Translations under genes and position numbers: made by a program
The notes under the pieces: generated by a model
What the model was told of the DNA's origin: nothing
Seen by the model: only the letters and a program-made list of their open reading frames with translations
Database searches by the model: none
Part shown: positions 1 through 5,438 of the stretch, one piece after another
How positions within the stretch are numbered: the first letter of the stretch is position 1
Layout: every line of letters begins with the position of its first letter
From: an uncultured cyanobacterium
GTDB lineage: Bacteria; Cyanobacteriota; Cyanobacteriia; PCC-6307; Cyanobiaceae
Length of the DNA: 5,796 nt
NCBI GenBank assembly: GCA_903928835.1
Contig: CAIYSK010000200.1
Location: 1-5,796 of the forward strand
Direction of reading: 5' to 3'

Positions 1-424
1 CGCCCCGCATCACGCTCACGATCAACATCGTGCGCTCTTCCACGGTCCAGTCACCGGCCAGGATTTGATCCAGGGCCTGGTCCAAGTCGTTCAGGTAGGC
101 CTCGGCCAGAAAACCCAGGTGGCCGGTATTGATCGTGAGAATGGGTACGCCAATTGGCGCGGTTTGGCGGGCCGCCGAGAGCACCGTGCCATCGCCGCCC
201 AGCACCACGGCCAGGGACATGTCGGCCCCGAAGCTGGTGGGCACGCAGGCTGCATGGCCGTGGGCGCGCAGGTGCTGGTCGGGGTTGGCAAAGCCCACCA
301 TCCCGCCGGCACTGCTGACGCGCACCACCTCATGGCCCGCCTTGTTGAAGCGGGCTTCGATGGCATCGGCCGTGGCGAGGGCCACATCCTTGCCGTCATT
401 GACGATCAGTCCGACGCGGGGCAC
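1..424 (-). CDS. nadK: NAD kinase (ATP-dependent NAD+ 2'-phosphorylation), 3' end missing
   Basis: The enzyme phosphorylates NAD+ to NADP+ in the cytosol. The first 141 residues are present, beginning [12 protein letters not shown] after a GTG start; the C-terminal half lies beyond the left edge. The family hallmark GGDGTVL is at residues 76-82, with the Gly-Gly-Asp nucleotide/catalytic loop intact. The second conserved block [10 protein letters not shown] is at residues 99-108. [14 protein letters not shown] (residues 40-53) is the N-terminal segment I associate with one of the two cyanobacterial NAD kinase types; that subtype is from memory. GTG at 424 is chosen because family homology begins directly with it. 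The frame is open upstream with no ATG, and only a TTG inside the pheS end is available. It lies 43 bases downstream of the pheS stop on the same strand, so cotranscription with pheS is likely. No strong ribosome binding site is visible. Confidence 0.93.
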   Translation of the reverse strand, partial: MPRVGLIVNDGKDVALATADAIEARFNKAGHEVVRVSSAGGMVGFANPDQHLRAHGHAACVPTSFGADMSLAVVLGGDGTVLSAARQTAPIGVPILTINTGHLGFLAEAYLNDLDQALDQILAGDWTVEERTMLIVSVMRG

Positions 425-467
425 CGATCGGTGGCGGAGGCTGGTCGAGTTTATGGGGCCTGGCGGC

Positions 468-1475
468 CTAGAACTGCTCAAGGAAGCGCTGATCGCTGGT
501 GTACAGGCGGCGGATGTCGTCGATCCCGTGGCGCACCATGCAGAAACGCTCCACCCCAAGGCCCGCGGCAAAGCCACTCCACCGTTCCGGATCCAGGCCC
601 ATGCCGGTGAGCACGGCGGGATCGACCATGCCGCAACCCATCACTTCCAGCCAGCGGCCACGCCATTGCACGTCCACCTCAGCCGAGGGCTCGGTGAAGG
701 GGAAATAGCTGGCGCGAAAGCGCACCGGCAGATCGCCAAAGAAGCGCTGCAGGAAGGTGGTCACCGTGCCGCGCAGGTGGGTGAAATCAAGACCCTCATC
801 GATCGCTAGCACTTCCACCTGGTGGAACACCGGTGAGTGGGTGGCATCCACCGCATCGCGGCGGTAGACCCGGCCCGGGGCTATCACCCGCACGGGCGGG
901 GGGTTGGTTTCCAGATAGCGAATTTGCACCGGGGAGGTGTGGGTGCGGAGCAGCCGGCCATCCCCCAGGTAAAAGGTGTCTTGCATATCCCGGGCTGGAT
1001 GGTGCTCGGGGATGTTGAGGGCGCTGAAGTTGTAGTAGTCGGTTTCGATCTCGGGCCCTTCGGACACCCGGTATCCCAGGCCGGAAAAGATGTCGACGAT
1101 CTCTTCGGTGGTGCTGACCAGGGGATGGCGATGGCCCGGTGGCGTGAAGCTGGCGGGGGCTGTGACATCCAGGGTTTCGGCGGCGATGCGCTTGGCCATG
1201 GCGGCCCCTTTGACCGCGGCCAGTCGATCCGCCATCAGGGTTTGCACCTGCTCTTTGAGCACGTTGGCGCGCTGGCCCACCAGGGGGCGCTCGTCGCCGG
1301 GAAGCTTGCCCATGGCCCCGAGCACGCCGGAGAGTTTGCCCTTTTTGCCCAGTAGCCCCACCCGCAATTCTTCCAATTCCGTGGCGGTGGCGGCCGCGGC
1401 GATCGCTTGGGCGGCCTCCGCTTCCAGGTGCTCGAGCTGGTCGGTGAGCTGCTGGAGGGACACGGTGGCGCTCAC
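468..1475 (-). CDS. pheS: Phenylalanine--tRNA ligase alpha subunit
   Basis: This is the catalytic alpha subunit of the alpha2-beta2 class II phenylalanyl-tRNA synthetase, which charges tRNA-Phe in the cytosol; pheT is not in the window. The 335 residues match the usual 325-345. Residues 1-85 are Ala/Glu/Leu-rich and fit the N-terminal tRNA-binding coiled coil. The catalytic core starts near residue 110 ([14 protein letters not shown] at 117-130). THTSPVQIR is at 178-186. Motif 2 is [21 protein letters not shown] at 201-221, the [10 protein letters not shown] substrate-pocket block is at 260-269, and motif 3 is [17 protein letters not shown] at 301-317. The start is GTG at 1475, giving SATVSLQQL. 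No Shine-Dalgarno sequence precedes it, and a second in-frame GTG lies four codons in. It is divergent from surE across 60 bases and followed by nadK. Position 222 is Val where many bacterial PheS proteins have Gly (see findings). Confidence 0.97.
   Translation of the reverse strand: MSATVSLQQLTDQLEHLEAEAAQAIAAAATATELEELRVGLLGKKGKLSGVLGAMGKLPGDERPLVGQRANVLKEQVQTLMADRLAAVKGAAMAKRIAAETLDVTAPASFTPPGHRHPLVSTTEEIVDIFSGLGYRVSEGPEIETDYYNFSALNIPEHHPARDMQDTFYLGDGRLLRTHTSPVQIRYLETNPPPVRVIAPGRVYRRDAVDATHSPVFHQVEVLAIDEGLDFTHLRGTVTTFLQRFFGDLPVRFRASYFPFTEPSAEVDVQWRGRWLEVMGCGMVDPAVLTGMGLDPERWSGFAAGLGVERFCMVRHGIDDIRRLYTSDQRFLEQF
1399..1406. repeat. HIP1 octamer GCGATCGC
   Basis: This is a perfect copy of the highly iterated palindrome common in cyanobacterial genomes, inside the pheS coding region. 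I see only this one perfect copy in the window, plus near matches such as CCGATCGC at 5182-5189. One octamer in GC-rich DNA could be chance, so it only weakly supports a cyanobacterial origin. Confidence 0.5.
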
Positions 1476-1502
1476 GGTTGGGGCTGGGAGATCTGAGACT
1501 GT

Positions 1503-1509
1503 AAGGAGG
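1503..1509 (+). promoter_or_regulatory. Shine-Dalgarno-like AAGGAGG, displaced from the surE start
   Basis: A full anti-16S match, AAGGAGG, lies in the pheS/surE divergent gap but ends 26 bases before the surE ATG, too far for normal use. No ATG, GTG or TTG in the surE frame lies between the two. It may be chance, part of a folded leader, or a remnant of an earlier gene start. Confidence 0.3.
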
Positions 1510-1535
1510 CGACCCGGTTCACCAGGCTTCTCGCA

Positions 1536-2321
1536 ATGGCACCGCTCAAGATCCTGATCAGCAACGACGATGGCGTCTTTGCGGATGGCATTCGCACCCT
1601 CGCCAATGGGGCCTTAGCCCGCGGCCATCAGGTGAGTGTGGTTTGCCCCGACCAAGAACGTTCCGCCACAGGCCATGGCCTCACCCTGCACGCCCCCATC
1701 CGGGCGGAGCGGGCCGATGAGCTGTTCGACGATGGGGTGCGGGCCTGGGCCTGCAGTGGCACCCCTAGTGACTGCGTCAAGCTCGCCCTGTTTTCGCTCT
1801 TGGATGAGTGGCCCGATCTGGTGCTCTCCGGCATTAACCACGGCCCCAACCTCGGCACCGATGTGCTCTATTCCGGCACCGTGTCAGCGGCGATGGAGGG
1901 CACCATCGAAGGCCTCAAGGCCCTGGCTGTGAGCAGCGCCGACTTCCAATGGCGTCAGTTTGGGCCGGCTGCCCAGCTCGCCCTCGATGTGGCGGAGCGG
2001 ATGCTTCAGGAGGGCTGGCCCGAGGGCATGCTCCTCAACCTCAACGTGCCGCCCCGGCCCCTGGAGGCGATGGGCCCTTTGCGCTGGTGTCGCAATGCGG
2101 TGCGGCGCTACACCGACCAATTCGACCAGCGGGTGGATCCCCGCGGCCGCACCTATTACTGGCTGGCCGGTGAGGTGGCCAACGACCTGGAGGCGGAGGT
2201 CTCTGGCCCCGCTGAGTGGCCCACGGATGTGGCCCACGTGCACGCAGGAGGGGTGGCGCTCACCCCCTTGCAGCCCGACATCTTCTGGCGTGGGGCCACC
2301 CGCAACCTGCCTGAGCTCTAG
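1536..2321 (+). CDS. surE: 5'/3'-nucleotidase SurE
   Basis: This is a metal-dependent phosphatase of the SurE family. Members release phosphate from 5' and 3' nucleoside monophosphates, and some act on short polyphosphate; the protein is cytosolic. It has 261 residues, the usual length. The N-terminus [19 protein letters not shown] carries the metal-binding pair D11-D12. S43 in [14 protein letters not shown] (38-51) and N101 in [20 protein letters not shown] (96-115) complete the metal site. The [12 protein letters not shown] block is at 74-85 and the C-terminal [11 protein letters not shown] at 239-249. ATG 1536 is the only reasonable start because the conserved beta strand follows at once. 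The Shine-Dalgarno match upstream is badly spaced. It is divergent from pheS and convergent with the DUF3611 gene, with 11 bases between the two stops and no obvious terminator hairpin. Confidence 0.97.
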   Translation: MAPLKILISNDDGVFADGIRTLANGALARGHQVSVVCPDQERSATGHGLTLHAPIRAERADELFDDGVRAWACSGTPSDCVKLALFSLLDEWPDLVLSGINHGPNLGTDVLYSGTVSAAMEGTIEGLKALAVSSADFQWRQFGPAAQLALDVAERMLQEGWPEGMLLNLNVPPRPLEAMGPLRWCRNAVRRYTDQFDQRVDPRGRTYYWLAGEVANDLEAEVSGPAEWPTDVAHVHAGGVALTPLQPDIFWRGATRNLPEL

Positions 2322-2332
2322 CCCTCAAGAGA

Positions 2333-2905
2333 TCAAGCAGATCGGTAAATCCGTTGCAGCATCCAGATGCTCAACCACAGGCCAATCAGGTGGGCAAACA
2401 GCACCTGGGTGTTGCTCAGCACCGAGAGCATCTCGAGTGAGGTGATCGGGTAATTGGTGATGCGGCCGCCGGGGGTGGTCATGGCGCCACCAAAGGCAAA
2501 GCCGGCCTGCATGGAGGCCTGGAAGAACAGGCTGCCCGCCAGGGATTGATAGCCCACCGCTGCGAGGGTCAGGCCCGCCAAGTCGGCGACCAGGCCCCGC
2601 TTGATTAGCCGAGCCGTTTCCCCCTTGCTGGGCCGGGTGGGGCTGTTGAGGGCGCGGCCGCAGCGAATGATCAGCCAGCTCTGCCAGAGGCACCAGAGCA
2701 ATACGAAGAAAGCCAGCGAGGTGAGCGACAGGCCCGGGGCTAGGCCGAGGGCCCGGTTGGTGCCGCCGGCGATTTGGCCGCCAATGTTGCTGAACAACAG
2801 CACCCCCATCACCACCACCGCCAGCACCACCTGGGCCCAGAACCGCACCCAGCCCATGCGCCTTAGGGCCGCTGAAATCAGCTGGATGTCGAGACGGTCG
2901 GCCAT
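2333..2905 (-). CDS. DUF3611 family four-helix membrane protein (TIC21/PIC1-like)
   Basis: This 190-residue integral membrane protein resembles the DUF3611 family, which is found in cyanobacteria and chloroplasts. Four hydrophobic spans are visible at about residues 22-42, 62-81, 105-127 and 166-184. A short charged N-terminus (MADRLDIQLISAALRRMGWV) precedes them. A basic loop lies between spans 2 and 3 (RCGRALNSPTRPSKGETARL), and a Gly/Thr-rich loop around 132-152 precedes span 4. From family knowledge, the Arabidopsis relative TIC21/PIC1 sits in the chloroplast inner envelope and has been assigned roles in protein import and in iron transport. The bacterial function is not settled, and nothing here decides it. 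The start is ATG at 2905, without a clear ribosome binding site. It is tail to tail with surE and divergent from ribF. The family call rests on recalled sequence character, not a search. Confidence 0.82.
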   Translation of the reverse strand: MADRLDIQLISAALRRMGWVRFWAQVVLAVVVMGVLLFSNIGGQIAGGTNRALGLAPGLSLTSLAFFVLLWCLWQSWLIIRCGRALNSPTRPSKGETARLIKRGLVADLAGLTLAAVGYQSLAGSLFFQASMQAGFAFGGAMTTPGGRITNYPITSLEMLSVLSNTQVLFAHLIGLWLSIWMLQRIYRSA

Positions 2906-2917
2906 TGCGGCGGGATC

Positions 2918-2926
2918 GGGTGACCC
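2918..2926. repeat. Short palindrome GGGTGACCC in the DUF3611/ribF gap
   Basis: The arms GGGT and ACCC surround a single G, 13 bases upstream of the DUF3611 start codon and before ribF. The position would suit an operator, but four-base arms in GC-rich DNA are easily found by chance. Confidence 0.25.
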
Positions 2927-2937
2927 AAAGTTGCCAT

Positions 2938-2959
2938 GGGAGGATCGATTTGGCCTCCC
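2938..2959. repeat. Inverted repeat GGGAGG / CCTCCC in the ribF leader
   Basis: Perfect six-base arms (2938-2943 and 2954-2959) flank a ten-base loop that contains ATCGAT. The repeat lies in the divergent region between the DUF3611 and ribF genes and just before the preferred ribF start at 2981. It could be an operator or a hairpin in the ribF 5' leader. If translation began at ATG 2936 instead, it would be inside the coding sequence. Confidence 0.35.
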
Positions 2960-2980
2960 TTGCTTGTGGGTTCCGTAGCG

Positions 2981-3916
2981 TTGATACCCCTGCGATCACC
3001 CCAGGACACCCAGCGGCCCACGGCCATTGCCCTGGGCAGTTTTGATGGCCTGCACCAGGGGCACCGCCGGGTGATTGCGGCCGTCACCGGTGCTGCGGCC
3101 AGGGCTGCCGGTTTGGTGCCCACCGTGGCGAGTTTCTGGCCCCATCCCCGGGAGGTGTTGCATGGGGAGACTCGCCTGCGCCTGGATTTACCGGCTGAAA
3201 AACTCGAGCTGCTCGAACCCTTGGGCATCGAGCAGTTGGTGCTAGTGCCCTTTGATCCGGCCCTGGCGGCGCTCACGCCAGAGGCCTTTGTGGAGCAGGT
3301 GTTGGTGGGCCAGCTGGCCGCAGGCATCGTGGCGGTGGGGGAAAACTTTCGCTTTGGCAAGGGCCGCAGCGGCGATACGGCAGCCCTGATCGCCTTGGGC
3401 CAGCGCCATGGCCTGGCGGTGGAGGTGCTGCCGATGCTTTGGGATGGCCCCGAGCGGGTGAGTAGCAGCAGGATCCGCCGTGCCTTGGCTGGTGGGGACC
3501 TCCAGGAGGCGGGCCGCTTGCTCGACCGCCCCTATCGCTTCAGCGGCAACGTGGTGCGAGGCCGGGGCCTCGGCCGCAAGCTGGGCTGGCCGACGGCCAA
3601 TCTGCAGGTGGATGGTCGCAAGTTTTTACCCCTCGAAGGGGTGTATGCCGCTATGGCATCGGTGGCGGGCGGAGCGCAGCTCCCTGCCGTGATGAATCTG
3701 GGCCCCCAGCCCACGGTGGATCCGATGGCGCCGTCTGCGGTGGAAGTCCACCTGTTGGACCGTTCGATGGAGCTGGTGGGCCAGGAGCTGCGGATCGAGC
3801 CGCTCAAGCTCCTGCGCACCCAGTGCGCCTTTGCCAACGTCGAGGCCCTCAGCGCCCAGATTGGGGCCGATGCGGAGGCCGCCCGCCAAGTCTGTGGGGC
3901 CTACGCGGCCGGATAG
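2981..3916 (+). CDS. ribF: Bifunctional riboflavin kinase / FAD synthetase
   Basis: This cytosolic enzyme phosphorylates riboflavin to FMN and then adenylylates FMN to FAD. From TTG 2981 it has 311 residues, close to the usual 305-315. The N-terminal FMN adenylyltransferase domain carries GSFDGLHQGH at 19-28, VGENFRFGKGRSGD at 119-132 and SSSRIRRAL at 161-169. The C-terminal riboflavin kinase domain has the Gly-rich block from G189 to N207, ending LGWPTAN. NLGPQPTV follows at 239-246, and EVHLLD at 255-260 starts with the likely catalytic Glu. The start is uncertain. The frame is open from ATG 2936, with TTG 2960, GTG 2966 and TTG 2981 also available. I prefer 2981 because conserved similarity begins at IPLRSP, the length then fits, and the extra 15 hydrophobic residues from 2936 are unexpected in a soluble enzyme. 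No candidate has a good Shine-Dalgarno sequence. The 3' end overlaps the small minus-strand frame by 16 bases. Confidence 0.95.
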   Translation: MIPLRSPQDTQRPTAIALGSFDGLHQGHRRVIAAVTGAAARAAGLVPTVASFWPHPREVLHGETRLRLDLPAEKLELLEPLGIEQLVLVPFDPALAALTPEAFVEQVLVGQLAAGIVAVGENFRFGKGRSGDTAALIALGQRHGLAVEVLPMLWDGPERVSSSRIRRALAGGDLQEAGRLLDRPYRFSGNVVRGRGLGRKLGWPTANLQVDGRKFLPLEGVYAAMASVAGGAQLPAVMNLGPQPTVDPMAPSAVEVHLLDRSMELVGQELRIEPLKLLRTQCAFANVEALSAQIGADAEAARQVCGAYAAG

Positions 3917-4008
3917 GCGTGGGTGAGGCCCCAGCCGATGAAGGTGGCGATACCCCCCAGCAGCAGAATCCCTGAAATCAGTACGAGCATCGGGCTGCCC
4001 TGGTCCAT
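3901..4008 (-). CDS. Putative 35-residue single-span membrane microprotein
   Basis: I do not recognise this gene. The frame runs from ATG 4008 to TAG at 3903-3901 and starts MDQGSPMLVLISG. A hydrophobic span at about residues 7-28 (with LLLGGIATFIGWG at 15-27) ends in a short polar tail, THAYPAA. That layout, a short acidic N-terminus and one Gly-rich helix, resembles the small one-helix subunits of photosynthetic complexes. It does not match PetG, PetL, PetN, PsaI, PsaJ, PsaM, PsbM, PsbN, PsbT or PsbX as I recall them. Evidence that it is real is an AAGG sequence nine bases before the ATG, G/C-biased third positions like its neighbours, and a place in an otherwise geneless 145-base gap. Its stop lies in the last codons of ribF on the opposite strand, and it is divergent from thiE across 53 bases. 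A chance frame remains possible. Confidence 0.55.
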   Translation of the reverse strand: MDQGSPMLVLISGILLLGGIATFIGWGLTHAYPAA

Positions 4009-4017
4009 GGCCACCGG

Positions 4018-4021
4018 CCTT
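4018..4021 (-). promoter_or_regulatory. Shine-Dalgarno AAGG for the microprotein
   Basis: GTAAGG on the minus strand places AAGG nine bases before ATG 4008, within normal spacing. It is better placed than any ribosome binding sequence in front of the large genes here and helps choose ATG 4008 over the in-frame GTG two codons upstream. Confidence 0.45.
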
Positions 4022-4061
4022 ACGCACAGCCCCCACCCTAAACAGCCCAAGCCATTTCGCC

Positions 4062-5150
4062 ATGTGTTCCGCCGATCCGTCCAACCCTGATCAACTGGCC
4101 GTGGCCCGGCTGTTGGACGCCAACCTCGATCGCGCCCGCGAGGGGCTGCGGGTGCTGGAAGACTGGGCCCGCTTTGGGGTAGATCGCGCCGATCTGGTGG
4201 CCCGCACTAAGGACATGCGCCAGCGCTTGGGCCGCCTGCATCGCGATGACTACAAGCTGGCGCGCCACACCGCCACCGACCCTGCAGCGGGCATGGGCCA
4301 TCCCGCCCAACAGGAACGCTTGAGCCCGTCCCAGATTGTGGGCGCCAATGCCGGCCGGGTGCATGAAGCCTTGCGGGTGTTAGAGGAATTTGGCCGCAGC
4401 ATCGATCCTGAGCTGGCCAGCGAAGCTGCCGCCCTGCGCTACGGGCTCTACGACCTGGAGGTGGATTTGCTTCAGGCTTCTAGGGGCGGCCAGCAGCGCC
4501 GCCAGCTCCTGGCCCAGTGCCACCTCTATTTGGTGAGCAGCCCGGTGCCAGGGCTCGAGGCCGTGGTGGCGGCGGCCCTGGGGGCTGGGCTGCGGTTGGT
4601 GCAATACCGGGCAAAAGAAGGGTCGCCTGGGGGGCAGGAGGGGGAGCCCCTCGATGACAGCCAGCGGCTGCAGCAGGCCCGCCAGCTGCGCCAACTCTGC
4701 GCCAGCCATGGGGCCCTGTTCATCGTTAATGACAGGATCGATTTGGCCCTTGCCGTGGAAGCCGATGGGGTGCACCCGGGCCAGGGCGATTTGCCTCCGG
4801 CGGTGGCGCGCCAGTTGCTGGGGCCCGAGCGGTTGATTGGCCGCAGCACCCACGGCATCGCCCAGTTGCGCCAAGCGGTGGCGGATGGCTGCGACTACGT
4901 GGGGGTGGGCCCGGTCAATGCCACGCCCACCAAGCCCGGCCGCGAACCGGTGGGCCTCGACTACGTGCGTCAAGCGGCGGCGGAAAGCCCGATTCCTTTC
5001 TTTGCCATTGGTGGCTTGGAGTGCGCCAACCTGGACGCCGTCCGTCAGGCGGGGGGCCAGCGGGTGGCGGTGGTGCGGGCGATCACGGATGCCGCCGATC
5101 CGGCAGCAGCCACCACGGCCCTGCTGGAGGCCCTGGGGCACCAGGCTTGA
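4062..5150 (+). CDS. thiE: Thiamine-phosphate synthase with N-terminal ThiD2-type domain
   Basis: The ThiE domain joins HMP-pyrophosphate to the thiazole phosphate to give thiamine phosphate. The N-terminal part matches the ThiD2 family, which has HMP-phosphate kinase activity in characterised members, so one chain may supply its own substrate. Of 362 residues, about 1-140 form ThiD2, with two copies of an AN-x-x-R-x-x-E-x-LRVLE motif (20-33 and 95-108). ThiE fills about 150-362. It has QYRAK (181-185), VNDRIDLAL with N223 and D224, GQGD with D243 as the second metal ligand, GRSTH (260-264), GPVNATPTKPGR (283-294) and FAIGGL (314-319). An acidic Gly-rich insert at about 186-199 follows QYRAK. 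The HPGQGD segment (238-243) differs from the common HLGQED. ATG 4062 lacks a strong ribosome binding site, but homology begins soon after it. I see no TPP riboswitch in the short leader. thiS follows 42 bases later. Confidence 0.95.
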   Translation: MCSADPSNPDQLAVARLLDANLDRAREGLRVLEDWARFGVDRADLVARTKDMRQRLGRLHRDDYKLARHTATDPAAGMGHPAQQERLSPSQIVGANAGRVHEALRVLEEFGRSIDPELASEAAALRYGLYDLEVDLLQASRGGQQRRQLLAQCHLYLVSSPVPGLEAVVAAALGAGLRLVQYRAKEGSPGGQEGEPLDDSQRLQQARQLRQLCASHGALFIVNDRIDLALAVEADGVHPGQGDLPPAVARQLLGPERLIGRSTHGIAQLRQAVADGCDYVGVGPVNATPTKPGREPVGLDYVRQAAAESPIPFFAIGGLECANLDAVRQAGGQRVAVVRAITDAADPAAATTALLEALGHQA

Positions 5151-5192
5151 TGGAAAGGCTTTCTTAAGACGCTTGATGGAGCCGATCGCCCC

Positions 5193-5405
5193 ATGACCTC
5201 GATCACGATCCAGCTCAATGGCGAGGTGCGCCTCATTGCCGCGGGGCTGACCCTGCCAGAGGTGCTCGAAGCCTGTGGCTTTCGGCCGCAACTGGTGGTG
5301 GTGGAATTCAATGGCGAGATTTTGCCCCGCAGCAGCTGGGGGGATCAGTCAGTGGTGGAATCCGATTGCCTTGAGGTGGTCACCATCGTGGGGGGTGGTT
5401 CCTAG
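5193..5405 (+). CDS. thiS: Sulfur carrier protein ThiS
   Basis: This is a small ubiquitin-fold protein. Its C-terminal glycine is adenylylated and converted to a thiocarboxylate that donates sulfur to the thiazole ring of thiamine. The 70 residues fit the family (about 65-70). Features are the opening strand TSITIQLNGEVR, the LTLPEVLEACGF helix (19-30), VVVEFNGEILPRSSW (35-49), the acidic ESDCLEVV stretch and the tail VTIVGGGS. The tail ends Gly-Gly-Gly-Ser, one residue past the expected terminal Gly-Gly (see findings). The start is ATG 5193, with GGAG eleven bases upstream. A six-codon frame starting at ATG 5176 ends in TGA overlapping this ATG, probably by chance. It follows thiE and precedes the DUF1517 gene, both on the same strand. 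ThiF and ThiG, its partners, are not in the window. Confidence 0.93.
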   Translation: MTSITIQLNGEVRLIAAGLTLPEVLEACGFRPQLVVVEFNGEILPRSSWGDQSVVESDCLEVVTIVGGGS

Positions 5406-5422
5406 ATTTTGGCCACTTGCAA

Positions 5423-5438
5423 TGGCGCTTTGGCGCTC
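5423..5438 (+). repeat. 8-bp tandem duplication at the DUF1517 start
   Basis: TGGCGCTT (5423-5430) is followed directly by TGGCGCTC (5431-5438), differing only in the last base. The copy overlaps ATG 5422 and the TTG 5430 start. Removing one unit brings ATG into the DUF1517 frame, giving MALPSRRLLNRC, so the repeat looks like a replication slip at the start codon. Confidence 0.6.

Noticed and set aside
129..809. 226-codon plus-strand open frame across nadK and pheS
   Set aside because: It lies antisense to two well-conserved genes. The translation is Arg/Pro/Ala-rich without any domain, as expected of shadow frames in GC-rich DNA.
2322..2332. Bidirectional terminator between surE and the DUF3611 gene
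   Set aside because: The 11-base gap contains no inverted repeat or T-run.
2325..2999. 224-codon minus-strand frame overlapping the DUF3611 gene in another frame
   Set aside because: The DUF3611 frame has four ordered membrane spans. This overlapping frame is low-complexity Gly/Pro/Arg sequence.
4009..4061. TPP riboswitch upstream of thiE
   Set aside because: The leader is only about 50 bases long before it meets the microprotein frame, and I see none of the conserved TPP-aptamer sequence in it.
5152..5164. GGAAAGGCTTTCTT between thiE and thiS as a terminator hairpin
   Set aside because: The possible stem is only four base pairs with a three-base loop and no real U-tract, and the two genes probably share a transcript.
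5176..5196. Six-codon frame MEPIAP overlapping the thiS ATG as a translational-coupling leader
   Set aside because: It is very short and has no ribosome binding site of its own. An ATGA overlap is common by chance.
4380..5291. 303-codon minus-strand open frame opposite thiE and thiS
   Set aside because: Its sense strand encodes clearly conserved ThiE and ThiS. The antisense product has no recognisable motif and is His/Arg/Gly-rich, typical of a shadow.
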